DNA from: Gautieria morchelliformis
Lineage: Eukaryota > Basidiomycota > Agaricomycetes > Gomphales > Gomphaceae
Length of the DNA stretch: 64,000 nt
Direction: 5' to 3'
Assembly (NCBI GenBank): GCA_015179125.1
Contig: WHVA01000449.1
Coordinates: forward strand, 30,349 to 94,348
How positions within the stretch are numbered: the first letter of the stretch is position 1; each line of letters opens with the position of its first letter. Below, in pieces: positions 22,973 through 34,372 of this stretch. Made by a program: the position numbers and the translations under genes. The notes below the pieces were generated by a model, which was not told the DNA's origin, did not search any database, and worked only from the letters and a program-made list of their open reading frames with translations.

Positions 22973-23894
22973 AATGTAAGTGCTTGAGATTGAAAATTCG
23001 AGATGCAAAGTAATGGACTGGTCAAGTGGACCACACCCACCCACTGTAGAAAACTCCGACATTAGATTTCAGTACCTTTTACACAAACGGCAATAATCAG
23101 TACCTTTGAGCACTGACAAATCAGTGCTCAAAAATATCATTAAATGAACACCAAAAATAAGTGCTTTTGAGCACTGATTTTCAGATACTAAGAAACATGC
23201 AGGTATGTGAAAAAAAAAAAAAAGAAACACGATCGCCCCCTTCACTCCGCCGAGCGCATGTTAGACCATTAGGCGTACAGAGCAATTTACTCTTGTTATC
23301 GAACCGAGGCCGCCAAGTAATTAGCGCCGCCGCCACTATAGCATGAAATAATTGCTCACCAACATCGTGGCGGCCAATGTACCTTGTACGCGCGTCGGAA
23401 TTTTTCCCCCAAGTAATTTGAATCTCCGACCTGCTTGAATTCTAACTCGTCTCTTCCCACCATGACCACGGCCAACAGAAAACAAACTATAATGCTTTCC
23501 CTCATCAATTTTTTGATCGTGCCCAGTTATGATGGAGCGTACTAGCAGGAAAATGGGGAGTATGTGCACAATCATGATGTTATCGCGTGATCCCACTCAA
23601 CACCTGCATCAAAAAGCTCTTCTTACAAATAATATCGTGGGGTTGGGTAAAATCATGGTGGTTTAGAGGGTGCCTCCTGGTAAGCTACTCTTTCATTGAA
23701 AATACCATGCATATACTCAATATATTATTGCTACGTGCCCCTCTGCTGCTCTCGCTCTTGCACTCTGGGTCTTGCTCTCGCACCATCTCCCCTCGCCTGC
23801 TCATTCTCACAATAGACCGCTCCCGCCCTCGCTCTCGCCATATGTCCCCTCGGCTGCCCTTGCTCTTACAATAGACCACTTCTACTCCCACTCA
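22973..23894. other. No gene; AT-rich stretch with a hairpin
   Basis: Starts with the target duplication of Copia-A. It holds a perfect 12-bp hairpin (23105-23132), a related GAGCACTGATTTTCAG block near 23170, and low-complexity C/T-rich sequence (23730-23880). No coding region was recognised. Confidence 0.5.
23105..23132. repeat. Perfect 12-bp hairpin
   Basis: TTTGAGCACTGA, CAAA loop, TCAGTGCTCAAA. Related sequence recurs in inverted sense beyond the DnaJ pseudogene near 25055-25090. Confidence 0.8.
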
Positions 23895-23895
23895 T

Positions 23896-25010
23896 ATGGA
23901 GGTTGCGAGAGGTGAGTGTGGGGGCTGGGCTGTCGCAAGTATTGGGAACCATGTTGCATGCCTTATATGCCTACCTTCCTCATCGCTCACATGCTCACAT
24001 TCCGATCCTTCCAGCATACGCAGTCCTATCAGACCCCCAGGTGCGCCAATGAACATCTCTACTATTACTTAACTCAACCTGACCACTGTATTTCTTTTTT
24101 TGTACAGAAACGCGGCCTTTATGATCGACATGGGGAGGTACGTGTTGCAATTCGCCCTTGTCATTGTTCTTTGAGCTCCCTTTATTTTACTTCGTCACTT
24201 ATCATTTTATACTTGCCCGGACGTGAGCTGACAAATATTACCCTTCCCCCTCATCCAGGAAGGCCTGACACAACATGAAGGCGGTCAGCACCCCAATCCC
24301 TTCGATATGTTTTCATCCTTCTTCGGTGGCGACGGACGTGAGTCGTTTCATTGTGAATTTATCGTTCTGCATGCTCAAAATGATACTTTGCCATATAATA
24401 CTCCTCGTACTCATGTGCCATATCATCCATGACACTTGTGATCCTGTGACACTGCAGCCCAACAACAGGAGGTCTGCCGCGGGCCCATGATGACAAGCGA
24501 CTTTGAGGTGAACCTCGAGGATATGTACAAGGGTGTCGAGATCGATATAGGTTCCAAACATCGTCTTTGCATGATTTCTGCACTGACAATTATGCTTTCG
24601 AAGCCCATTCCGATCCTGCCTTTGGCTTTCATCTCCATTTCTCATGATCCTGTGACTCGGTATCCAGTTCATGATTAACAAAAAGGTCCTCTGTGACCAC
24701 TTCCGCAGCTCCGGAGGACTCGCACATCCAGACGTGTTCCACGTGCTCGTTCCACACATCCAGCACTACACGCTCAATGTCCCCGTGGGCATTGCCAAGG
24801 GCAGTAAGTTCATGTTTGAGGGCGAGGGCGACGAGAGCCCGGACTCGGAGGCGGGCGACGTTGTTATATGCGTCCTGGGCAGGAAGAACAAGGGCGGTTA
24901 GCGGCGGATGGAGATGAGTTTGTATAGCACCGAGAGCATTGGGGTTGAGGAGGTGTGTGGGGCGACGTTGGATGGGTTGGGACATAGCTTTCATTCTGTC
25001 TTTCAGTAAT
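23896..25010 (+). pseudogene. DnaJ/Hsp40 co-chaperone fragment (ER Scj1-like)
   Basis: J-proteins of this group assist Hsp70 in the ER. Spliced pieces read MEVARAYAVLSDPQ (23896-23911 with 24015-24040), KRGLYDRHGE (24108-24137), EGLTQHEGGQHPNPFDMFSSFFG (24259-24337), then TSDFEVNLEDMYKGVEIDI (about 24490-24550) and a C-terminal exon (about 24665-25010). GT donors and AG acceptors are preserved, so this was a genomic copy, not a processed one. The J-domain N-terminus with the HPD motif is missing and the cysteine-rich zinc finger is largely lost. A TAG at about 24899 follows LGRKNKGG where the family continues, and the RRMEMSLYSTESI remainder still reads on behind it. A non-functional fragment. 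Confidence 0.75.
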
Positions 25011-25836
25011 AGAAAGCACTGTTATATTGTGTTCTAAAGTACCATTTATAAGTAACTTAAGAACTGAAAATCAGTGTTCTAGGGCACTGAAAGCGGACAT
25101 TCTAGCTACTAGATTTCGGTACCAAGCTTATCGAGAGGAAGCGTCAAAAATCTCCTCCCTGGATACTTATTATCAGTAACTTGGGCACTGAAAAATTGGT
25201 GCGTAATGTACTTATATTAAGTGCCCCGAGTTACTGCAGTGCACCTCCCAACCGGACAGGTTTGAGTGAGCTGAGGAAACTTGGTGGAGACGTCCTAGCC
25301 ATTGGATCAGGTCTACCAGTCCGACACACCATAACTTCGGGATGCTTTAGAAGTCTGCGGACAACAATGGGAACTTCTTGACAGGGTTCGTATATGACAA
25401 AGTGACATTGAAACAAGGCATTGAAAGTGAAACCATCCGCCAATGGGAGCAGAGCAGACCTGCCACGACTGGGAAAATTTAGTTGCCAGTCTGAGAAAAG
25501 ACGCGCAGATTGAGCATATCCCTAAAATGTAGTTACAAAATCACCTACATGACGCCTCTTCGGTACTTTACGAGAATCTCTGAATGCTTGCCTGAATTCA
25601 CCAACCTTCTCAAGGACAGCTGCGAAGACGTATAGGCTAACTAGAAGGCCCAGGGGCAGGTTTTTGCCGAGGAACTACGTGAATCGTACACGTACCGCTC
25701 TCACCTTATTTGACTGTGAAGTTGACAGTGATGGTCAACTGATATTGCTGATATTGAATATAATAAAAGCCTTGAAGCACCTCGCCTAACTTGTTAGCCT
25801 TTTCATAGTTGGAGGTGTAAAAGACAATGACAATGA
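25011..25836. other. No gene seen
   Basis: AT-rich sequence with blocks related, in inverted sense, to 23040-23190. No coding region. It ends with AATGA (25832-25836), the target-site duplication next to the Copia-B 5' LTR. Confidence 0.5.
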
Positions 25837-26011
25837 TGTTGAATACCATCGCTCAACCGTTAGTCATCCTGTGGTCACTCATGGTTGTGGTTCCCATTTT
25901 CATCTCCTACCGAATCCCTTAGTTACAGTAGTTACAGGCGCTGTATATTTTTCTGAGACTCGCTGGTTGAATGTTATCATCTTTATCCACAACCATCATC
26001 TACTCTCTTCA
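25837..26011 (+). repeat. 5' LTR of Copia-B
   Basis: 175 bp from TGTTGAATACC to CTCTCTTCA, followed immediately by GGTTATGGGCCCC (primer site). Preceded by AATGA. It differs from the 16786-16960 LTR only at two CpG sites. Confidence 0.9.
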
Positions 26012-26090
26012 GGTTATGGGCCCCGCGCTCTAAACCATAATCCAAAGTAAAGTAATAAAAAAAATAAAACTTCCTGTAACAATCGCCGTT

Positions 26091-27336
26091 ATGTCTGCCC
26101 TCACACGGCCGAGCTCCCTATACCGGATCGAACCACTCACCGGAGACAATTATCCCACGTGGAAGGAGAAGATGCGATGGATCTTGCTTGAGCAAGATCT
26201 ATGGGAACATGCATCGGGTCAGGCGACGAAACCAGTGCCGGCCGACGACAAAAATGTAACGGCCCCGGAGAAACAAGCGATCGCAGATTGGATGAAAAGA
26301 GATCAACAGGCTTTCACGGCAATCAGCTTGCGTATCAGTGATGATTACCTAGTCTATACATACGGTGCCACGACGGCACGCGAGGTGTGGCTAGCCCTGC
26401 TTACAATCTTCGAAGCAAGAGGGCCGTTGGGTATAATAAATGTACGTCGGGATTTCTTCCGCACTTTCATAGCCGAAGGCGAGAACATATACAAAAGCTG
26501 CGCAGCCTCCAACAGCAGCTGCACACACTTGGTGATCTAGTCAGCGATCGCGACTTCTGCAACGCGCTGCTCACCTCACTCCCCGGCTCCTGGTCCACGT
26601 TCCTTACAGCGATCAATGCCGCCCTTCCCACGCTCTCCTCTGACGTACTCATAGCTCGTGTTCTCAAAGAGGATCGAACTCGGCGCTCCACTCACGGCAC
26701 GGAGACGGCCTTGAGGGCGCAGGACAAGCGCGGAAAGGGGCGCAATGGACATAATGATGGCGGTGCCACAAAAGGGAAGTGTAATAATTGTGGCAAAAAG
26801 GGGCATTGGGTCAAAGACTGCTGGGCCAAGGGTGGCGGCAAAGAGGGGCAAGCGCCGAAGTGGTGGAAAGATCCAGCTAAGAACTCAAATGCAGACTCTA
26901 TTAAACAAGCTACCGAAAGCAAAAGCGCTGCTGACGACTTTGCGTTCGCCGCCATAGAGTCCGCGGACCCCGAGCTGGGCGACCAGTCATCCATTGCTGG
27001 AGATCTATCGTGTCGCGCCACCATCTCTGCATCAGAATGGCTGGCAGACACGGGATGGACGACACATATCGCCCGAAACAGGGGGGATTTTATTGAGTTC
27101 AGTTCTGACCCATCAGAGATTGAGGGCATTGCCCCCGGGAGCCCCTTGAAGACTTTAGGCCGCGGGATTGTCCAAATGGAATTCAAGGCTGGCGATCGCA
27201 CGTTTACGGTGAGACTAACGGACGTGAAGCACGCTCCCGATGCACCAAACAACATCCTCAGCGTCGGGAGGCTCACGGACATGGAGCATGTAGCTCTGTT
27301 CACCAATAACGGTGTGAAATTCCGCTCCCAGTCAGG
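26091..27336 (+). pseudogene. Copia-B gag and protease
   Basis: Gag starts at 26091 (MSALTRPSSLYRIEPLTGDNY), with a UBN2-type domain. A single-base frameshift lies near 26490. The zinc knuckle CNNCGKKGHWVKDC is near 26780, and the protease motif (SEWLADTGWTTHIAR) follows, with DTG as catalytic triad. The frame stops at the S3 insertion after FRSQSG and resumes at 29158 with TVFAEGHKIGC, so the two parts were once continuous. Confidence 0.85.
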
Positions 27337-29157
27337 TGTCAAGATTGGATTTTGGGCGTTAATATCGCATGTTAGTGGCGAATGCCCAAATAGCATGTGC
27401 GATCTAGCGAATCGCCCAGCGAACAGTACCGAAGAGGTAAGGGATAAATGGTAAGAGGTTTACTCGAAAGGAATTCGCCCTGATCTACAGTCGTAGCGAA
27501 ATAGCCCGTGGCACTTGACGATGTAACGTGCAAGGTGTCACAGAAGGGTTGTCTAAGTAGCGACAATCCCTTCGCCAGCGAAGGTGCTCCTTCAGAGCCC
27601 TTTTCTGACAGCACAGAAAATAACTCGAAGGCTAAGGTAATGAAGATGAAGTATGAGAACTCACCAGTGAGGCCTAAGTCCTCTTCTGGTCGAAGATAGA
27701 AATCTACAGAAGAAGGCTCAAGATGATAGTCACAGCGAGGTCAAGTTTGCACAAGATGGACGTATGATAATTAAACTGGAGAATATACATGCGAATGTAG
27801 ACTACTTATACCGAATGCTCATATGGTGCTAGCAAATAGGAAAGAGGCCATCTGGATTCAGGATTGGATAGGGGTGCGCAGTCAGGATACATAATAGATG
27901 AAATAGACATACAATAGAATGGAAGAGGGGTGCGAACATGAAACGACGGAGAGGAAAGAAGGCGAAGGCCCCTATGTACGAAAACACGCCTTGGGACCTG
28001 CATATACACCACCCTGCACGGACTCTTCATCTGCTGGGTTGGTCCCACATGACCTATGGGTAGGATGCCCTGCGAATGCATTCTGGACATAGGAACACCC
28101 AAAGGGGGTTGAGTTGAGAAGATGATGGGACCAGTGATGAACCATCAACCCGGGTAAAGGATGTCGATTGTGTTTGATGGCGTGCCTGCTGGCGAATGAT
28201 GCGAGTAGCGAAGGGTCATATGGCGAATGTGGCGAATAGCAAATGGAGCGAGGAGTGAATGGAGCGAGGAGTGAATGGAGCGAGGAGTGAATGGAGCGAG
28301 GAGTGAATGGAGCGAGGAGTGAATGGAGCGAGGAGTGAATGGAGCGAGGAGTGAATGGAGCGAGGAGTGAATGGAGCGAGGAGTGAATGGAGCGAGGAGT
28401 GAATGGAGCGAGGAGTGAATGGAGTGAGGAGTGAATGGAGCGAGGAGTGAATGGAGCGAGGAGTGAATGGAGCGAGGAGTGAATGGAGCGAAGACACGCG
28501 AACATGGAAGAGTGGTGAAAGGGACAACAGGGATAGCTGGGTACAAGAAATAAATGAGTCATGACAGCCTGCACCTCCTTGCACTTTATGATAGGACCAG
28601 TGATGAACCAACAATCCAGGTAAAGGATGTCGATCGTGTTCGGTGGCATGGCTACTGGCAAATGATGCAAGTAGCGAATGGCCAGTTGGCGAATGTGGCA
28701 AATAGTGAATGGGGCAAGGGGTGAATGGAGCAAAGCCAAGCGAACATGGAAAAGTGGTGAAAGGGAAAACAGGGATAGCTTGGTACAAGAAATGAATGTG
28801 TCATGACAACTGTGTAGTGAAAACTTCAGCGAAGCTAATTCGTCCTGCGCTGCAGTGGTATGAGTCCCATTGAGTCCAACCTGCATGGAGGCTGCAACTG
28901 ACACTATCCAAATGCATCCTGAGCATGTGGGTCTGTCATGGAGTGGGAGTTTAACAGATGATGGGTTCTATGATGGATGAGGGCTCCAATACCTGGCGTG
29001 CTGGCAGGAATGATGCGAATAGCGAATGCGAATAGCGAATGCGAAAGCAGTATGGCGATGAATATTTTGGCAAGATATTCGCTGGTTCAGGAAGTCGTTC
29101 GCTGGTTTGGGAAGTCATGTGCTAAGGGATGATTCGCAGAATAAACGAATCATGACA
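27337..29157 (-). repeat. Solo-LTR family S, copy S3, enlarged by a minisatellite
   Basis: 1821 bp, TGTCAAGATT to ATCATGACA, flanked by perfect 5-bp duplications TCAGG (27332-27336 and 29158-29162). It is longer than the S2 and S4 copies (about 1.3 kb), partly because of a 16-bp tandem array at 28241-28494 and a second diverged copy of that neighbourhood. No coding content. Confidence 0.85.
28241..28494. repeat. 16-bp minisatellite, about 16 copies
   Basis: Nearly perfect head-to-tail copies of GAATGGAGCGAGGAGT inside solo LTR S3, with one unit showing GAATGGAGTG. Because three units make 48 bases, all three minus-strand frames stay open and give spurious Ser/Leu/His-rich ORFs. No spacers, so not CRISPR. 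Confidence 0.95.
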
Positions 29158-30352
29158 TCAGGGACGGTCTTCGCCGAGGGGCACAAGATAGGGTGCGTGT
29201 ACCTCATGCGTGCCCGGATCCGCCCTGCCATTCAGACAGATTTTGCCGCTGTGGCTAAGCCGAAGTCCTGGGACTCCTGCATCGCATCCTCGGGCATGTC
29301 AACATCGGCGCGATCAAATTGATGAAAGCGCGCGATCTTGTCACCGGGATGGATGTAGACACGGCCGCGCCGGTGACACAATGTGTTGCTTGCATTCAGG
29401 GCAAGCATCACGTGGAACCGTTCCCCAAACAGTTGGAAGACGCTGCTACATTGGTAGGCGATCTGACCGTCTCCGACGTTTGGGGACCGGCGAATACAGA
29501 GGGCCTGGCGCGGGAACGGTATTTTTATTTGTTTACCGATGCCAAAAGCAGGTACTCCACCATCTATTTCAGCCACACCAAGGACGGCGTCCTTGATCGT
29601 TTCAAGGAATACGCCGCCCTGGTTGAAACACAGACTGGGCTCCAGCTTAAGCGCCTGCGCAGCGATGGAGGCGGTGAATATATTAACGGTCCATTCAGAG
29701 ATTTCTGCGCCCAGAAAGGGATCATAATGGAATCTACCGCCCCTTACTCACCAGCCCAGAATGGCATTGCCGAACGCCTGAATCACACCTTGCTCGAACA
29801 TGCTCGCGCCATGACGCTTTGCGAAACAAGCGCCCAAGATCTTATGGCCCGAAGCCGTCGCCTACGCCTGTTATATCAAGAACAGGACGCCCACTCGAGC
29901 CCTTGGCGCAGACATGACGCCATTCGAGGCCTTTTTTGGCAAGAAACCTGACATCGGGAGGTTGGAAGAATTCGGTAAAAAGTGCTGGGTCCAAGTTCCG
30001 GACCAGCGTCGTACTAAATTAGAGCCCAAATCCGAGCAACACATTTTTACCGGCATCGCACCTAATGCTAAGGCTTGGCGTTTCTACAATGTCCACACGC
30101 GCCACATCCAGACCTCTCGCAACGTCATCTTCGATGACGTTGACAACGCCATTCATCCCGTCCCTGAGGACGACGACCTGGTGGTTGGGCCGCCTGCAGG
30201 GAACACCACCAGGGCCGCCCAGCCGGTCCCAGCCCCCGCTTCAGCTGCCACGCCTCCAGTCGAGACCACTGCTGTGCCGGTGGCTGTGGAACCGAAGGCG
30301 GATCCGAGGCGCAGCACCAGGATCGCGGGTAGACCCGTGCCCGATTACAAGC
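29158..30352 (+). pseudogene. Copia-B integrase
   Basis: Continues the protein cut by S3. A zinc-domain remnant (CVACIQGKHHVEPF) is followed by integrase D,D,E as TVSDVWGPA, LRSDGGGEY and QNGIAERLN, then the conserved MTPFEAFFGKKPDIGRLEEFG region and a proline-rich linker ending GRPVPDYKQK at about 30352. Frame breaks near 29270 and 29830 disable it. About 90 codons of early RT are missing between this end and the RT half at 18352. Confidence 0.85.
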
Positions 30353-31077
30353 AAAAGGCCTGCTTTTACCACTGGCTTGGAATGTTACACCATTCATATA
30401 GTGCAGCCTTGGCGAGAACATTCCCGAGCTACATAGGGGAGACGAGCTAGGTGCCACGATCCCCACCGGGTGTCCTCGCTGCCACAGTACGGCAAACTAG
30501 GGTATGCATGAGCAGCGTGATTGACAGGATGAAAGCGCGCGGTCTGTGTAAAGCCACTACATAAATCACCAGAACTGATAGAAAACTCAACTCATGACAC
30601 CAGACTCGGAACATAGCTCATCAGTGCAGATCTGAATCCTTCAAGTTGATAGCCAGCATCTTGTACGTCATGGATGAGCTGCCACTGGCTGCTTAGGACC
30701 GCCTCTTTCAGCAGTGGTAAGAGTACACGAAGCAATGATTCTATTATCGACATTGGTGAATTACCTTGTCTACTAAAACTATTCCCGAATTTGCTCAGGC
30801 TCAAAAACTACGTAGCTGACGATCTTACATTGGCACTCTCTAATGTGGCTATCATGGGCCACGGCTAGCTTCAATTACATGTAAACTACGAAGCTTGAAG
30901 ACTCGAGTGCGGTGCAAAAAATCGTGCTTCCTTTATTTTGAGCATCTCCATCCTTCAGAAAATTAGGGCACATCATTATATATTCATTATATATCGGAAC
31001 GTATATATAAGTACAGGAAGGATCATACCATTCGAACTCCTCTGCGTTGCCTCTCCACGACGTGAATGTTCGTATAC
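30353..31077. other. No gene recognised
   Basis: Sequence between the Copia-B break and the left end of the first palindromic module. A short minus-strand frame (30592-30804) resembles nothing I know and has no supporting signals. AT-rich near 30970-31020. Confidence 0.5.
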
Positions 31078-31410
31078 AGACGCAAGAAAGACGGAAGGGA
31101 CTGGTGCGTACATACAACGTCATACATGACGATGCCAGGTCAAATCCGAATATAGGCAAAAAGATACGAAACCGAAACAGTATGTAGGTGACGAAGCATA
31201 TTATAAAATCGTCCGATGGAGGGAAAAATGTATTACGAAACATAATAGTCCATCATCAAATACAAAGAAACGTCGGATCTATATTTCTTCGACAAGGGAA
31301 TGTCCACGTGCAGATGTCCTATCATGAAGAGCGGTTAGCTGACGGGACGAGCCATAAACCTAAAACTGCACGGTGTCAACAACGTACTTATCATAAGGCG
31401 AAGATGCTGT

Positions 31411-32069
31411 TCAATCAAGCCACAGATCAGTGCTGCAAGGCCCATCATTTTCCCATGACCATGTAAGCCACGCTTCGTACGAGAGCTCGTCGTTCACGAT
31501 GTCGGGGTAGACTTTACTTGAGAGGACAATGCGGTCGGCCTCGCGACCCGTCTCTGTCGCCAACGCAGTTACTAGTTCGTCCCATGGGGGCACGGCGGGG
31601 AACTCAAAGACATAGGGTGGCTCATGCTGGTCATGCTGAGATATATACACATCGAAGCCGAACAGATCCTGCAGGTAAGCGGTTAGGACGGTAGTTGTGG
31701 ATGCAAGGGGTGACGCACATGACTACCACGGAACAATCCAAAGTTCGGTGCTAGCGACATGGTTTCGACGCTGCTGCTCGATAAGTTGGCATGCGACAGG
31801 GGGGCTTCTCGTTCGGACTGCTCAAAAGACGAGGCAGACGTGGAGTCGAATTCTTCTTCTAACCCACCAGGCGTATGGGGCGCTTCGATGGGGGAAATAT
31901 ATGAGTGGGGTGGAGCTCGAGCGAACAAGTCTGAGCTGTCGGCGAGGACAGGCATCTGTCTCGTATGGGTATCTGGCAGGATAGGGATGCCTGTAGCCTC
32001 TGAGGTACGGAGCTTGAGCTTAGAGATGCAAGAGCGTATAGAGTTCTTCAAGTGGGTGAAAGTCAACAT
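31411..32069 (-). CDS. Gene Y, copy A (unidentified two-exon protein, 202 aa)
   Basis: Exon 1 is 32069-31719 (start MLTFTHLKNSIRSC), a 50-bp intron 31718-31669 begins GTGCGT and ends CAG, and exon 2 is 31668-31411 (stop after STDLWLD). The intron is in phase 0 and at the same place in all four copies. The first 115 residues are Ser/Pro-rich and probably disordered. Exon 2 looks folded (YVFEFPAVPPWDELVTAL, LSYEAWLTW). No signal peptide or membrane segment. I do not recognise the family and assign no function. Frames are intact. It is head-to-head with copy B at 32820 and may share the intervening promoter region with it. Confidence 0.6.
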
Positions 32070-32819
32070 TATCGGAGTCGCAAAGGAGAGGGTGAAGGGT
32101 CAGAAGACAAGAGGATGGGTCGCTGTACGTTTATGCCACGGTATAAATGGCAGCCTCGATTTTCGGAAGTTGTAGACATAAGCCGTACTCGAGACATGTC
32201 GCGGACAGGCGGCGATCATTGGGGCCCCGAGACCAGGCCCAGCTCCAAGGTAAGATGGCGAAGGGGAAGTATACAGTACATATCGATCAGTGAGGTAAGT
32301 CTTATTCCACAAGGTATAACCATATGGTGAGAGTCAAGACGGGAGTTGTTGAGCGTCTATGGGCGTTAGATGCTGGTTGGTACAGCCAGACAGTTCGTTC
32401 GTACTGTATTTTCAGGTCACAGATCCAGGCGCAACGGCTGGGGTGTCCTAGAATGTCTCAGGCTGACTCCGCGACCTCGGGATTCGGGGAGCTCGCCAGT
32501 GCCTACAAGGCCTGAGAAGCGACTCCGCTCAACGTTGAACGTTGAACTCCCGTCTTGACTCTCACCATATGGTTATAACTTGTGGAATAAGACTTACCTC
32601 ACCGCTGCATGCTTCCCCTTCGCCATCTTACCTTGGAACTCGGCCTGGTCTCGGGACCCCAATGATCGCGGCATCGCCGCCTGTCCGCGACATGTCTCGA
32701 GTACGGCTTATGTCTACAACTTCCGAAAATCGCGGCTGCCATTTATACTGTGGCATAAACGTACAGAGAGCCATCTTCTTGTCTTCTGACCCTTCACCCT
32801 CTCCTTTGCGACTCCGATA

Positions 32820-33469
32820 ATGTTGACTTTCACCCACTTGAAGAACTCTATACGCTCTTGCATCGCTAAGCTCAAGCTCCGTACCTCAGAGGCTACAGGC
32901 ATCCCTATCCTGCCAGATACCCATACGAGACAGATGCCTTTCCTCGCCGGCAGCTCAGACCTGTTCGCTCGAGCTCCAGCCCACTCCCTCATCGAAGCGC
33001 CCCATACACCTGGTGGGTTAGAGGAGGAATTCGACTCCACGTCTGCCTCGTCTTTAGAGAAGTCCGAACGAGAAGCCCCCCTCCCAGATGCCAGTTTATC
33101 GAGCAGCAGCATCGACACCATGTCGCTAGCTCCGAACTTTGGATTGTTCCGTGGTAGTCATGTGCGTCACCCCTTGCATCCACAACTACCGTCATAACCG
33201 CTTACCTACAGGACCTATTCGGCTTCGATGTGTATATATCTCAGCACGACCAGCATGAGCCACCCTATGTCTTTGAGTTCCCCGCCGTGCCCCCATGGGA
33301 CGAACTAGTAACTGCGTTGGCGACAGAGACGGGTCGCGAGGCCGACCGCATTGTCCTCTCCAGTAAAGTCTACCCCCACATCGTGAACGACGAGCTCTCG
33401 TACCAAGCGTGGCTTACATGGTCCCGGGAAAATGATGGGCCTTGCAGCACTGATCTGTGGCTCGATTGA
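32820..33469 (+). CDS. Gene Y, copy B (unidentified two-exon protein, 199 aa)
   Basis: Exon 1 32820-33161, 50-bp intron 33162-33211 (GTGCGT...CTACAG with a CATAAC branch-like site), exon 2 33212-33469. Inverted copy of copy A with scattered substitutions and a 3-codon deletion in the low-complexity part of exon 1. The ATG at 32820 was chosen because the upstream frame is not conserved between copies, and a TATA-like ATTTATAC lies about 80 bp upstream. Intact frames in three of four copies suggest real genes, not random ORFs. Function unknown. Confidence 0.6.
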
Positions 33470-34372
33470 ACAGCACCTTCGCCTTATGAGAGGTACGTTG
33501 TTGGCACTGTGCAGTTTTAGGTTTATGGCTCGTCCCATCAGCTAACCGCTCTCCATGATCTAGTAGGACATTTGCACGTGGACATTCGCTCTCTGACGCC
33601 GGATCCGACGTTTATTTGTATTTGATGATGGACTGAGTAATTAATGTTGTATTCATTTTTCCCTCATTTTATACGTTAATATGCTTCGTCACCTACATGC
33701 CGTTTCGGTTTTCGCATCTTATCTTTGCCTAGATTCCGATTTGACCTGGTGTCGTCATGTATGGCGTTGTATGTACGCACCAGTCCAAGTTCACCCTCTC
33801 TAGTTCTTGCGTCTGTGTACGAGTCGGCGCGCGAGTTGTCCAATGAGAGATCGATCGAACACTGTTTCGTTGAGATAAACAATGGGACGATTGTACTCCA
33901 TGCATGCATTGACTGATTCGGGAACCATTACTCGCCGAGTATCAGAGACACACGCTCTCAAAGTGCCGAAGGGAGCAAAGAATTTGAATGCGTGGTTGTC
34001 TGGCCCAGGACTGATTTGATAGTATACATATTCGGTAGAATTTATTACTTTCGTGATGCTGTACCTGCAGGCACGCTCGCCGTCGGTGCGCCCGCGCAGC
34101 CCAAACCCTGAGCAACATAGATCCGGTTTTAAGCCCCGAGTTTACTGTAAGGCCAGGCTGATGTTGTGTACCGCGATGAGCAGTATCTACGACCCCAATT
34201 TTGTACGTTGCATTTTTTTTGTCCCGGTACAATCGCAGTCGCAACCCTAAACCATAGGCCATGCCACAATTCGGTAGCTTCCAACTGAATCTTCCTCTTT
34301 GCAAACGACATTGATATTGGACGGCGGCCAAGCAAGAAACGGTACAGTATGAGACTAGGTGGGGTTCGTAAC

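Larger units (their letters stand above)
25837..30352 (+). mobile_element. Copia-B, 5' half (5' LTR, gag, PR, IN), split by a solo LTR
   Basis: 5' LTR 25837-26011, initiator-tRNA half primer site from 26012, gag, protease, and integrase. It is interrupted by solo LTR S3 (27337-29157) and breaks off at about 30352 after the integrase C-terminal linker. RT and RNase H are absent here and are found, inverted, at 16786-18352. Confidence 0.9.
31078..33900. repeat. Palindromic module 1 (inverted duplication carrying gene Y twice)
   Basis: The left arm (about 31078-32351) and right arm (about 32548-33900) are inverted copies. For example, the GTGAGAGTCAAGACGGGAG motif at about 32332 is mirrored near 32562. 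A spacer of about 196 bp separates them. Each arm carries one two-exon gene Y, so the two genes point away from each other. A second module of the same design lies at 42054-50048. Confidence 0.9.

Noticed and set aside
28241-28494. Regular repeat array as a CRISPR
   Set aside because: Units are head-to-tail without spacers and the genome is eukaryotic.
27972-28904. 310-codon minus-strand Ser/Leu/His-rich frame, and similar frames at 28145-28788
   Set aside because: They are produced by the 16-bp tandem array, which keeps all frames open; they lie in a solo LTR.
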